Shown here: one piece after another, positions 24,673 through 33,295 of the stretch
Position numbering within the stretch: the first letter of the stretch is position 1
Layout of the letters: every line of letters starts with the position of its first letter
Origin: Verrucomicrobiota bacterium
GTDB lineage: Bacteria > Verrucomicrobiota > Verrucomicrobiia > Limisphaerales > UBA9464
Assembly (NCBI GenBank): GCA_017309115.1
Contig: JAFLEF010000032.1
Location: 24,010 to 88,009, forward strand
Reading direction: 5' to 3'
DNA: 64,000 bases
The notes under the pieces: model-generated
What the model was told of the DNA's origin: nothing
Database searches by the model: none
What the model saw: the letters and a program-made list of their open reading frames with translations, nothing else
Position numbers and translations under genes: made by a program

Positions 24673-26238
24673 ATGACACGCGACCAGGTCAAAAAGAACG
24701 TCGTTCGCAGCACGGTTTCGGGATACGTCCGCATCCTGGCCCGGATGGTTCTGGGTCTGGTGACGTTTCGGCTCCTGTATCAGGGGCTGAGCGCGGAACA
24801 GTTCGGGTTCTGGTCCCTGCTGTGGGCGATTTTTGGCTACGGCATCCTGTTGGATTTCGGTTTCGGATACGCGGCGCAAAAGAAGGTCGCCGAGCTATCC
24901 GTGAAGCAACAGTGGGACGAACTCAGTCGGGTCCTGAGTTCGATTGTGGGATTCTACTTTTTGGCAGCGGCGGTGGCAGTGTTGTTGGGAATCGTATTTT
25001 CCGGGACGCTCATCGATCTCTTCAAGGTCAGCCCGGAGAATCGGGAGTCGTTCCGGTACATCATGATGGTCTTCCTCGCGGGAATCGGACTGGCGTTTCC
25101 CTTGGGCGTCTTTCCGGAGATCCTGCAAGGCCAGCAACGGCTGGTGCTGGCCAACAACCTCGCGTTGGTGACCAACGTGACGAACTTCTTCTGTGTGGGA
25201 ATGGTGGTCTGGTTCAAATGGAGCTTTCTGACGCTTGTGGTCCTGGCCCTGACGTGTGTGGTGGTGCCGTATTTTGCGGCGGCCTGGCTCGCACTAAAGC
25301 ACATGCCCGGTGTGCGCTTGAGCCCGTCGCTGTTCTCCAAGCAGGCCCTGCTGCACACCGGCAAGTTCAGTGTCTACGCCTACCTGAACATGCTGGGGAA
25401 TGTCCTGCGGAACAAAGCCGATCAGCCGGTCATCAGTTCCATTCTCGGGGTGGCCGCCATCACTCCCTATCAAGCCGGCGGTAAAATCGGCGAGATGTTT
25501 GGTCAGTTGACCAAACAAATCGCCGACGTCCTCTCCCCAACTGCGGCCCATCTCCATGCCAAGGGTGACCATGCTGGATTGCGCGAGATGCTGGTGGGCG
25601 GCATGCGCTTCAGCATTCTGGCGGCGACCCCGCTGTATCTCCTGTGCGTGTTCTATATGGAGGGGCTGATCCGCCTGCTGACGGGCGAGAAGAGTCCGAC
25701 CAACGAAATGTTCTGGGTCGGTCAGCTCCTGCTGCTGTGGTACTACTCGCTGGTTCTCACGCACTGGGTATTCAAGCGGATGTTCCTGATGGCGGGTCAG
25801 GAGAAGCGGATGATGAAGCAGGGCGTGGCGGAAGCGCTGGTCAATCTGGCCCTGAGCATTGGTTTGACGATCTGGATGCGCAGCATTGTGGGTGTGGCCT
25901 TGGGTTCCCTGATTCCGACGGTGCTGTTTGGTTGGGGGGTGCTGTGGGGTTGGGCGGCGAAGGAAGCCCAGCTCTCCCGGATGGCCTTATTTCGTCAGGT
26001 GGTGGTGCCGGCTTGGAAAGGCTGTTTGCCGATGATCCTGCTGGCGTTGGGATTTCACTTTCAACCCTGGTGGCCCAGTGGGGGCAACGCCTTTCTGGTG
26101 TTGGCGGAGGGCTCAATTGTGGGGCTCGTGGGCTTGGTGGGGATCTGGCGTTGGGGGCTCACGCCGCCCGATCGCGAGAAGGTCACCCAAAAATTTGGTG
26201 GGCGATTCCGGCGTTCGGTGGCACCGGCCAAGGCATGA
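24673..26238 (+). CDS. wzx: Wzx-type polysaccharide flippase
   Basis: A 521-residue integral membrane protein with 12-14 hydrophobic segments, of the polysaccharide transport (MOP/MATE-like) family that flips undecaprenyl-linked repeat units to the periplasm. The N-terminal pattern VRSTVSGYVRILARMVLGLV, then RLLYQGLSAEQFGFWSLLWA, is typical. The middle segment ADQPVISSILGVAAITPYQA and the late helix pair also fit. It starts at the ATG at 24673; a far upstream in-frame start overlaps the previous gene and is rejected. The 100-base gap to the next gene holds no recognised element. Confidence 0.88.
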   Translation: MTRDQVKKNVVRSTVSGYVRILARMVLGLVTFRLLYQGLSAEQFGFWSLLWAIFGYGILLDFGFGYAAQKKVAELSVKQQWDELSRVLSSIVGFYFLAAAVAVLLGIVFSGTLIDLFKVSPENRESFRYIMMVFLAGIGLAFPLGVFPEILQGQQRLVLANNLALVTNVTNFFCVGMVVWFKWSFLTLVVLALTCVVVPYFAAAWLALKHMPGVRLSPSLFSKQALLHTGKFSVYAYLNMLGNVLRNKADQPVISSILGVAAITPYQAGGKIGEMFGQLTKQIADVLSPTAAHLHAKGDHAGLREMLVGGMRFSILAATPLYLLCVFYMEGLIRLLTGEKSPTNEMFWVGQLLLLWYYSLVLTHWVFKRMFLMAGQEKRMMKQGVAEALVNLALSIGLTIWMRSIVGVALGSLIPTVLFGWGVLWGWAAKEAQLSRMALFRQVVVPAWKGCLPMILLALGFHFQPWWPSGGNAFLVLAEGSIVGLVGLVGIWRWGLTPPDREKVTQKFGGRFRRSVAPAKA

Positions 26239-26338
26239 TCTACTTCGCTTTCCAGTTTGTTCGTCCGCATTGGTCTGCCCCTGCTCTCGGGAGGATCGCT
26301 TGGTGCTGGCGAACTGGAGCAGGAGGTGACTTCGCTTC

Positions 26339-27529
26339 ATGAGTCGACCTCGGATTCTCTACATTGATGTCCCGTTTGAATTGGAATCGGGCGGGGACAA
26401 GAATCGCAGTCGCTTCCTCTGGAGTGTGCTGAGCGAGTCCTTCGACGTGGAGTGTCTCCTGGTGGCGGGCCCTTCGCCGGCAGGTTCCCGACCTCGCTTC
26501 GCCTCAATTGTTCCCGTTCGGGAACTCCGTCCGCAGCCCGCCCCCTGGTACCAGTCGGATTCGATCTTTCGGTTTGCCCAGGCGGAACGGGATGAGTTTC
26601 GACAACTGCTGACCAAGCGCGGCTACGCGGCCGTGTTCCTGCGGTTTCATTCCTCGTGGGAGTTGGCGGAGTTGGCGTTGGGTCAGACGAACGGTCCGGC
26701 GGTGATCGTGGATCTCGACATGCTTTCTTCCCGGTTGGTGGGGCTGCGCTGGCAGCAGGAACCCTCGCTTCGCAATCGCTGGTTTCTTTTTGAACGGATC
26801 AAGCTCGACCGCTTCGAGCGTCGCTTGCTGGTGCGACCAGCACTGGTGCTGTTCAGCAATCCCGTGGAGTTGGCGGATCAGCGCAAACGGGTGGAAAACC
26901 TCCAGGCCACGCTCGCGGTTCTGCCCAATGTCATGCCGGAACTGGCTCCGCCAACTGACGTCAAGGTTGAGCCGGTGATCCTGTTTTTCGGTAGCCTCAA
27001 TTCGGCCGCCAATACGGACGCCTTTCGGTTCCTGGTTACCGATCTGCTGCCGTATCTGGAAGCCGATCTGCAACGGCATGGGGTAAAAATTCATGTGGTC
27101 GGCAAGAATCCTCCGGCTTGGATGGAAAAACTCCTGAAGGATGCCGGCAGCGATCGGGTGGTGTTGGTGGGCGGGGTCGCGTCCATGGAGCGGGCGATTG
27201 CCGAAAGCCGCTTCGTGTTCCTACCGCTACGGGTGGCCTCCGGAACGCGGACCCGGATACTGGAAGCCGCCGCCGTGGGTCGGGCGGTAGTCACCACGGC
27301 GCTTGGCGCTGAGGGTATCGAGGTGGGGGATGATGCGTTGATCGCGGATGAGCCGGAACAATTGGCGGCCGCGGTGCGGACGCTCCTGGAGAATCCCTCC
27401 CGGGCTGAGCAGTTGGGACAACGGCTGCGGGAACGGTGTCAGGCCCGCTATTCGGCGCAGCGGGTGGCGCGGGATTTGGTGCAGGAAGTCTCGCGATTCC
27501 TGCCGGCGGGAAAGGGAGGCTCAACATGA
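26339..27529 (+). CDS. Glycosyltransferase with GT4/GT1 fold
   Basis: A 396-residue GT-B protein beginning MSRPRILYIDVPFELESGGD. The N-terminal half resembles enzymes that process stored polysaccharide precursors (FDVECLLVAGP, VDLDMLSSRL). The C-terminal half has ILFFGSLNSAANTDAFRFLV, KIHVVGKNPPAWMEKLL, FVFLPLRVASGTRTRILEAA and GRAVVTTALGAEGIEV, typical of GT4 proteins of the 'glycosyltransferase with PQQ-dependent sugar operons' type. It overlaps the next gene by four bases (ATGA). Acceptor and donor are unknown. Confidence 0.87.
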   Translation: MSRPRILYIDVPFELESGGDKNRSRFLWSVLSESFDVECLLVAGPSPAGSRPRFASIVPVRELRPQPAPWYQSDSIFRFAQAERDEFRQLLTKRGYAAVFLRFHSSWELAELALGQTNGPAVIVDLDMLSSRLVGLRWQQEPSLRNRWFLFERIKLDRFERRLLVRPALVLFSNPVELADQRKRVENLQATLAVLPNVMPELAPPTDVKVEPVILFFGSLNSAANTDAFRFLVTDLLPYLEADLQRHGVKIHVVGKNPPAWMEKLLKDAGSDRVVLVGGVASMERAIAESRFVFLPLRVASGTRTRILEAAAVGRAVVTTALGAEGIEVGDDALIADEPEQLAAAVRTLLENPSRAEQLGQRLRERCQARYSAQRVARDLVQEVSRFLPAGKGGST

Positions 27530-28404
27530 GTGATCCCCTCGTCAGCATCATCATGCGCTCGTTCAACGAGGCCTGGGCCCTGCGCGGAACTCTGCCGGCG
27601 TTGCAGGCCCAGGAATATCGGAACTGGGAGCTGATTGTGATCGATTCGGGGTCCACCGATGGTTCGCAGGACCTCATTCGCGCGACCCAACCGGCGCACT
27701 TCGTGCAGATCACTCCGGCGGAGTACAATCCCAGCCGGGTGATGAACCACGGGATGCGCCTGGCCGGATCGGAGTTCGGAATCTTTCTCAATGCCGATGC
27801 CACGCCGCAGGGGACCGGATGGCTGCGACCTCTGGTCACCGCGCTGCAGAATCCGCGAACGGCGGCCTGCTTTGGTCGCCAGATTCCCCGGCCGGACTGC
27901 CAAGCGGTGTTCGCCTGCGACTACGAGCGATGTTTTGGGCCCGAACGGGAATCGGCGTCGTGGGACCATTTTTTCAGCATGGTGAGCAGTGGACTGCGCA
28001 AGGATGTCTGGTCCCGCCGCGGGTTTCGCGAGGATCTCCAGTACGCCGAGGACGACGAGTACACCCGGTGGTGTCGGGCGGAGAAGTATGACGTGGTGTA
28101 CGTTCCGGAGTCGGTGGCCATGCATTCCCACAACTACACCGCGCAACAGGCTTTCAAGCGGGCGGCGGGGGATGCCCGGGCGATGGCGGCGACGTGGCCG
28201 GGTTCGCGGAACGATCTGAATTTTGCCCGGACGGTGCTGTTGGGCTGGGCGCAAGATTTCCGCAAGGACGTCCGGTTTTGTCTTCGGTCGGGCCGGTGGC
28301 AGGAACTGCCGCACGCTGCGCAGATTCGCTGGCAGCAGCGGCGCGGCCGGCTCGCAGGATTTCAACAAGGCTGGCGGGACTATCGGGAAGGGAAGGCACG
28401 ATGA
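27526..28404 (+). CDS. GT2-type glycosyltransferase
   Basis: A 292-residue inverting GT-A glycosyltransferase. It starts MSDPLVSIIMRSFNEAWALR at the ATG at 27526, preceded by a purine-rich GGGAGGC that is one of the few good ribosome-binding sites in the cluster. Motifs are VIDSGSTDGSQDLI, FLNADATPQGTGW (DxD-like NAD) and DLQYAEDDEYTRWC (catalytic EDD). Length and layout match rhamnosyl- or similar small-sugar transferases, but specificity is not determinable. Both ends overlap neighbours by four bases, so it is tightly coupled in the operon. Confidence 0.9.
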   Translation: MSDPLVSIIMRSFNEAWALRGTLPALQAQEYRNWELIVIDSGSTDGSQDLIRATQPAHFVQITPAEYNPSRVMNHGMRLAGSEFGIFLNADATPQGTGWLRPLVTALQNPRTAACFGRQIPRPDCQAVFACDYERCFGPERESASWDHFFSMVSSGLRKDVWSRRGFREDLQYAEDDEYTRWCRAEKYDVVYVPESVAMHSHNYTAQQAFKRAAGDARAMAATWPGSRNDLNFARTVLLGWAQDFRKDVRFCLRSGRWQELPHAAQIRWQQRRGRLAGFQQGWRDYREGKAR

Positions 28405-29561
28405 ACGAACCGGTGGGAACACGATTCACGTTGGATGGCAGTCCGGAGTTGGAGGCGCATCTGTCGCGGGTGTGTGCCCGGGTGCGCGCCGGAGTCCAGG
28501 AAATCATTCCGGCGGGGGAACTCGAGGGCATCCTGCTGGGCGGAGGTTATGGCCGGGGCGAAGGCGGAGTTCTGCGCGGTCGGGCCGGGGACGAACCGTA
28601 CAACGACCTGGAGTTTTATGTACTCGCCAAGGGGAACGCGATTCTCGCGGAACGCCGCTACGCGCCGGAACTGCATGAGCTCGGACATCGCCTAACGCCC
28701 ACCGCCGGGCTCGAGGTGGAGTTCAAGGTCCTGACGTTGGCGAAGCTGCGGCAGAGCGCCCCATCGATGTTCTACTACGACCTCGTGACCGGTCATCGCT
28801 GGTTGCAGGGCGACGATTCGTTGCTGGTGGGCTGCGGGGTTCATCGCGATGCGAGTCAGATTCCGTTGCATGAAGCCACGCGGTTACTGATGAACCGGAG
28901 CTCGGGTTTGCTCTTTTCGAAAGAACGTCTGCTGCGGCCGGAGTTCGGTCTGGAGGAGTCCGACTTTGTGGGTCGCAATCTGGCGAAGGCGCGACTGGCG
29001 CTGGGAGACGTGGTCCTGGCCGCCCAGGGTTTGTATCACTGGAGCTGCCGGGAACGACACTCCCGGTTGGAGAAGTTGACCCCGGGGATGGCCTGGCCGT
29101 GGTTGAAAGCCCTGCAGGACCACCACTCGCTGGGACTCGACTTCAAGTTGTATCCGGAGCGTTCCCAGGCGACCCGCGAGACGCTCCAGCCGCAGCATCA
29201 GGAGTTGGTCCAGTTGGCCGGGCAGGTTTGGCTGTGGTTGGAGAACCGCCGGCTTCAGTCGCACTTTGCCAGCTTGCGGGACTACGCGTTGACCACCGAT
29301 TCGCTTTGTCCGGAGACCTCGCCACTGCGCAACCGGTTGGTCCGCATCAAGGCCTTTGGGGCGTCCGCCCTGCTTGAAGCGGGGGCCGATCGATATCCCA
29401 GGGAAGCTCTGTTCCGTAGTCTTTGCCTCCTGTTGTTCGCCGACGTTCCACCCCTGGCTGCGGACGATTTGAAGCGGGTGCAGACCTGGCTGCGGACAGG
29501 AACCCAGGAATTCGCCTCCCTGGTGGGTGCCTATCGCCAGATTTGGGAACGTTTCAACTGA
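28401..29561 (+). CDS. Nucleotidyltransferase-fold protein of unknown role
   Basis: A 386-residue protein with an N-terminal Pol-beta-type nucleotidyltransferase signature: ILLGGGYGRGEGGV (glycine-rich turn) followed by PYNDLEFYVL, in which D-x-E stands in the usual D-x-D metal site, and LEVEFKVLTL as a possible third acidic strand. The C-terminal two thirds are helical with many Leu/Arg residues and no named domain. It could adenylylate a protein or small molecule, or be an inactive homologue. It is coupled to the upstream GT2 gene (ATGA overlap), and the acetyltransferase gene begins 2 bases later. Confidence 0.65.
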   Translation: MNEPVGTRFTLDGSPELEAHLSRVCARVRAGVQEIIPAGELEGILLGGGYGRGEGGVLRGRAGDEPYNDLEFYVLAKGNAILAERRYAPELHELGHRLTPTAGLEVEFKVLTLAKLRQSAPSMFYYDLVTGHRWLQGDDSLLVGCGVHRDASQIPLHEATRLLMNRSSGLLFSKERLLRPEFGLEESDFVGRNLAKARLALGDVVLAAQGLYHWSCRERHSRLEKLTPGMAWPWLKALQDHHSLGLDFKLYPERSQATRETLQPQHQELVQLAGQVWLWLENRRLQSHFASLRDYALTTDSLCPETSPLRNRLVRIKAFGASALLEAGADRYPREALFRSLCLLLFADVPPLAADDLKRVQTWLRTGTQEFASLVGAYRQIWERFN

Positions 29562-29563
29562 CC

Positions 29564-30097
29564 ATGTTCGACACGTTGCGCATAGATGTTCGAAGAAACC
29601 TGCAGGATTACGCTCCGCGGTCGTTCCTGCATCGACTGGCGCTGTGTCTCACGCTCAACAGCGTTCACGCTGTGGCGTTGATCCGTTTTCAGTTTTGGTG
29701 CGCGCGTCATCGGCTGCCAACGGTGTTTGCCGCCAAGATCCTGTTTTGGTTTTTCGGCATTGAAGTCAGCAAGCAAGCGCGCATTGGTCCGGGGCTTCGA
29801 TTGCCACATCCGATGGGATTGATCATTGCGCCCAATGTCTCCATCGGAACCGACTGCGATCTGTATGCCGACGTCCGGCTCGTGCTGGCGGGTGGCGTGA
29901 AGCAGGGCCCGCAGATTGGCAACCACGTCTTCCTGGGGGACGGTGCCAAGGTGGTGGGCCACGTGACAGTGGGCGATCACGCGGTGATTGGCGTTTCGAG
30001 TGTGGTCACCCGAGACATTCCGCCCAACGCCACCGCGGTCGGGATTCCCGCCAAGGTCATCAACACCGACAACAACCGGGCCGCAGATCTTCGTTAG
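29564..30097 (+). CDS. Serine acetyltransferase-like hexapeptide transferase
   Basis: A 177-residue left-handed beta-helix acyltransferase of the CysE/SAT branch. The N-terminal helices (FLHRLALCLTLNSVHAVALI) lead into IEVSKQARIGPGLRLPHPMG, IIAPNVSIGTDCDLYADV, IGNHVFLGDGAKVVGHVTVG and GVSSVVTRDIPPNATAVGIP. CysE makes O-acetylserine, but similar proteins in EPS loci O-acetylate sugars. The GLRLPHPMG motif (active-site His) is intact. The EPS context favours sugar acetylation, which is inference. The start is the ATG at 29564, just after the upstream stop. Confidence 0.83.
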   Translation: MFDTLRIDVRRNLQDYAPRSFLHRLALCLTLNSVHAVALIRFQFWCARHRLPTVFAAKILFWFFGIEVSKQARIGPGLRLPHPMGLIIAPNVSIGTDCDLYADVRLVLAGGVKQGPQIGNHVFLGDGAKVVGHVTVGDHAVIGVSSVVTRDIPPNATAVGIPAKVINTDNNRAADLR

Positions 30098-30117
30098 CAA
30101 CGTTCTCCTCTCCATTC

Positions 30118-31362
30118 ATGAAAACCATCATCTCCGGAGTTACCAGTTTTCGAAACCACGGTGTCGAAGCTCTCGTCACCACCATCATCGAGCAGTTGCG
30201 GACCCGGCTGCCCTCTCCCGAGTTTCTCGTGCTCGATCGAAACCCGGAATATGACGCCAGCCGAATCTCGGCGAAGGATGTCCGGTTTGCTCAGGATCTC
30301 ACGCCCAAGCCGCAGGTGAGTACCCGTCTGCGCGCCATGGTGCTGAAACTATCGAGTCAGGTGAAGGCGCTGGCTCGGGACTATCAGGCCGCCCTCGACG
30401 AATTTGAATCGGCCGATCTGCTGATCACCACCGGGGGCGATGTTTTTGCCTCGGAGTATGGTCATCGCTCGCTGTTGACCCACCTGGCGCCACTCAAGGT
30501 GGCTCGGGAGTTTGGAAAGCCCTTTTTCTTTGCCGCCCATTCCATCGGCCCTTTCAAGAACTCCGCCGATCGTGAGGCGTTCCTCGAAGTGGCCCGCAGT
30601 GCGGCGGGAATCTCCGTTCGCGAGGGACGATCCTACGATTACGTGACCAAGGAACTGGGACTGCCCACCAGCCTGGTGACGCATACGGCCGATCCGGCGT
30701 TCCTGCTGACCAGACCCGATCCCTCCCAGCAGACTCCAGTTCGTCGGTATTTCGGCTTTGGTCCGGACCGGCCGGTCATCGCACTGACGCCGAGCCAGGC
30801 CATCTGCAACTGGATGAACTCCGACTATGATCAGCATTTTCGGGTGTGGTGTGCGGTGATCGAAATGTTGTTGAAGGAGTTGGATGCCGGACTGGTTTTG
30901 GTGCCGCATGTTCAGGAGACCTCGCCTAAGAACGACGATCGTGTACTGGCGACCGAATTGCTGCGGCATTTCCGGTTTGATTCGCGGTTGCAACTGGCTG
31001 GAGCCGACTACACCGCTGGCGAGTACAAGGGCATCATCAGCCAGTGCGACATGGTGGTGTCGGAGCGGATGCACTCCTGCATTGCGGGCCTTTCCAGCGG
31101 GGTTTGCACCGTGGCCATCGGCTACTCGGTGAAGGCGGAGGGAATCCTTTGTGATCTGTTTGATCCGGCGCAGGTGAATGGCGGGCTGTTGCTGCCGATC
31201 AAGGATTTCCTGGAGGTGGAAGTGGCCTGTCTTAAGGTGCGTCAGGCATGGCAGATGCGGGATGCCGTGCGCAGTCGGCTGAAGTCAGCTCTTCCCGAAG
31301 TGCAACGACGGGCGGGACTGACCTTTGATCTGATCGCCCAAAAAATGGGAGTCGGTCGGTGA
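30118..31362 (+). CDS. Polysaccharide pyruvyl transferase family protein
   Basis: A 414-residue protein of the polysaccharide pyruvyl transferase family (CsaB/WcaK type), which adds ketal-linked pyruvate from phosphoenolpyruvate to sugars. Motifs are ISGVTSFRNHGVEALVTTII at the N-terminus, LLITTGGDVFASEYG, FFFAAHSIGPFKN, VSERMHSCIAGLSSGVCTVA (the conserved [ST]-x-R-x-H near the C-terminus) and GYSVKAEGILCDL. It would give the polymer acidic groups. It is the last plus-strand gene before an inverted pair (31367-33171). Confidence 0.88.
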   Translation: MKTIISGVTSFRNHGVEALVTTIIEQLRTRLPSPEFLVLDRNPEYDASRISAKDVRFAQDLTPKPQVSTRLRAMVLKLSSQVKALARDYQAALDEFESADLLITTGGDVFASEYGHRSLLTHLAPLKVAREFGKPFFFAAHSIGPFKNSADREAFLEVARSAAGISVREGRSYDYVTKELGLPTSLVTHTADPAFLLTRPDPSQQTPVRRYFGFGPDRPVIALTPSQAICNWMNSDYDQHFRVWCAVIEMLLKELDAGLVLVPHVQETSPKNDDRVLATELLRHFRFDSRLQLAGADYTAGEYKGIISQCDMVVSERMHSCIAGLSSGVCTVAIGYSVKAEGILCDLFDPAQVNGGLLLPIKDFLEVEVACLKVRQAWQMRDAVRSRLKSALPEVQRRAGLTFDLIAQKMGVGR

Positions 31363-31366
31363 GTGA

Positions 31367-31789
31367 TTATTCGTCGATCTTGGGCGCTCCCCAGAACCAC
31401 CGTCGCCAGATCGAAATCTGAGCATGATACTCGACCACCCCATCCTCGAAGATCCGGAGGGAAACGCGAAATCCTCCGGTGGGTTCGATGTAGCCGCCCT
31501 TCCAGACGTGGGGCGGTTCGGTGGCGAGTTCCAACTCCAGTTCGCTTCCCCCGCCCTTGGGTTGGAGGGTCCACAGCAATGACTCACCTTCCGGGAGATT
31601 GCGACGGGTGGTGGACTGACCGCTGGCGGCCAGTCGTAATCCGGCAATGGAGTCGAGCGTTTCGTTGTAGACCACCACAGTGGAGGCGTTGGATTCCCGG
31701 GCCGCCCAGACCACTGCGGCGGTCAGCGCAACCACTGACAGCACAGGCAGCCAGATTCGTTTACGATTCCACAGGTGGGACGGGCTCAT
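31367..31789 (-). CDS. Small membrane-anchored hypothetical protein
   Basis: A 140-residue protein with one N-terminal hydrophobic anchor (RIWLPVLSVVALTAAVVWAA) and a periplasmic beta-rich remainder, including STVVVYNETLDSIAGLRLAA and KGGYIEPTGGFRVSLRIFED. No family was recognised. It starts at the ATG at 31789, 5 bases after the end of the Wzy-like polymerase gene on the same strand, so the two form an inverted two-gene unit and may function together. The stop is 4 bases from the convergent pyruvyl transferase stop. Confidence 0.7.
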   Translation of the reverse strand: MSPSHLWNRKRIWLPVLSVVALTAAVVWAARESNASTVVVYNETLDSIAGLRLAASGQSTTRRNLPEGESLLWTLQPKGGGSELELELATEPPHVWKGGYIEPTGGFRVSLRIFEDGVVEYHAQISIWRRWFWGAPKIDE

Positions 31790-31794
31790 GTGGG

Positions 31795-33171
31795 TCAGAC
31801 CTTGGTTGGGGTGCGGGCTGCGCGGGCTTCGCGGCGCATGATTTCCAGTCGGGCGGTGATGGCGAAGAGAACCATCCAGAGGGTCAGATTCCGTGGTTGA
31901 ACCAACACCCGTTCGAGCGTGCTTTGGACGTAGTTCAACGCGCAACCCGTGGCGATGCCGAGCGCGAGGCAACGGCGAAAGGAATGGGGAAAGAAGAGGA
32001 GCGCCCGGAAATTGCGCCAGAGGCCCACCAGGATCATGACCAGGTACGAGATCAGCCCGGGATATCCGGTTTCGCCCAGCAGCAGATAGTAATGACTCTC
32101 GACCACGGCGTTGGGCTTGGACTCGTCCACCTTCATGCCCCGGCCGCGGATCCATTCATAGTAAACGTCGGCGTAGGGATACGGCGGATTCACGACCAAG
32201 GCGTAGTTGTTCCAGCCGATGCCCAGGGCGCGGTCGGCCGCCATTTCTTTGCAGGCCGCGTTCATGACTTCACGCAACTCGCTGCTGGCGGTATTCCCCG
32301 AGTCGTTGAAGCGGGCAATGATGGTGTCGATGGTCAGCAACAGACCCAGGGCTCCGATGACGGCCATCGCCGCGGTCATGCCGAGTCGGCGGGCGGTGGG
32401 TTTTTCGAGCACGCTCAGACCCAGAATGCCGATGGCGCCGGCTCCGAACATGGCGAGGCCGGCGCGGGAGAGGGTGGACTGCACGATAATCGCCGAGGCG
32501 AGAAAACCCCAGAGCACGAAATTGGCGCCCTTGAAGGGTGGGCCGAGGGCGGAGGCCAGCATCACCATGCCGATCAGAATGGAGTACATGGCCAGCGGGT
32601 TTTGGTGCTCAAAGGTGCCGCGGACCTGGTACATGCCTTCGAGATACTTGAGTTTCAGCACCACCAGGAACTGCCACGTCATGGTGAAGGCCATCACCCG
32701 CAGGAAGAATTGGAGATCCTCGTCGGTGCGCAGGTAGTTGAAGGCGGCGATCATAATGACCGACGCGAAGATCATCTTGTGGGCCGCCATCCACGACAGG
32801 TTCGGTTGGGGCGCGTTAATGATCGAAAGCAGGGAGACGCCGCAGTAGAGCAGGTACCAACCGAGTCCGGGAGGCAGCCAACGAAAGCCCTTGGGCTGTC
32901 CGGTCCAACGCGCGAAAATCAGAGCGATCGCCAGCGCGTGGTTGAAGTAAAAATGGTATCCCTTGGTGTGCCCTCGATACGTCTCGATCGAGCCCAGGGT
33001 CAGTCCCCAGTTTCCCGGCCCCAGAAGACCGTTGATGGTCATGAAACACATCAAGCCGAACACCCAGCGCTGGCCGTTGGGATTGTTCTTCAGGGCGATT
33101 CCCCCGATGGGAGCGGCCACGAAGAACAGCGGCAGAATGATCGCCAGCTTGATGAAATCGGCGGAACTCAA
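31795..33171 (-). CDS. wzy: Wzy-like O-antigen polymerase/ligase family membrane protein
   Basis: A 458-residue inner-membrane protein with about 11-12 hydrophobic helices and a large soluble loop in its second half (about residues 285-365), with ALGIGWNNYALVVNPPYPYA, VVESHYYLLLGETGYPGLIS and a conserved H-x-x-x-L-x-x-x-x-E-x-G-like region. This is the signature of the O-antigen ligase/polymerase superfamily, which joins lipid-linked repeats in the periplasm. The reading frame opens with a TTG at 33171; a stop lies a few codons upstream and no ATG is near, so the start is uncertain. It is encoded opposite to the rest of the EPS cluster. Divergent promoters probably share the 124-base gap with the next gene. 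Confidence 0.85.
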   Translation of the reverse strand: MSSADFIKLAIILPLFFVAAPIGGIALKNNPNGQRWVFGLMCFMTINGLLGPGNWGLTLGSIETYRGHTKGYHFYFNHALAIALIFARWTGQPKGFRWLPPGLGWYLLYCGVSLLSIINAPQPNLSWMAAHKMIFASVIMIAAFNYLRTDEDLQFFLRVMAFTMTWQFLVVLKLKYLEGMYQVRGTFEHQNPLAMYSILIGMVMLASALGPPFKGANFVLWGFLASAIIVQSTLSRAGLAMFGAGAIGILGLSVLEKPTARRLGMTAAMAVIGALGLLLTIDTIIARFNDSGNTASSELREVMNAACKEMAADRALGIGWNNYALVVNPPYPYADVYYEWIRGRGMKVDESKPNAVVESHYYLLLGETGYPGLISYLVMILVGLWRNFRALLFFPHSFRRCLALGIATGCALNYVQSTLERVLVQPRNLTLWMVLFAITARLEIMRREARAARTPTKV

Positions 33172-33295
33172 CGCTGGAAAAACCTAGGGAGGATCGCGTC
33201 GGGTCGGAAGGTAAAACGCTGGAAACCCCAACTCCCGTCAGCCGTGGTGGTGCGGCCGGGCGGAGGGATTCCGCGGTGCCGAAGGATTCCACTTT

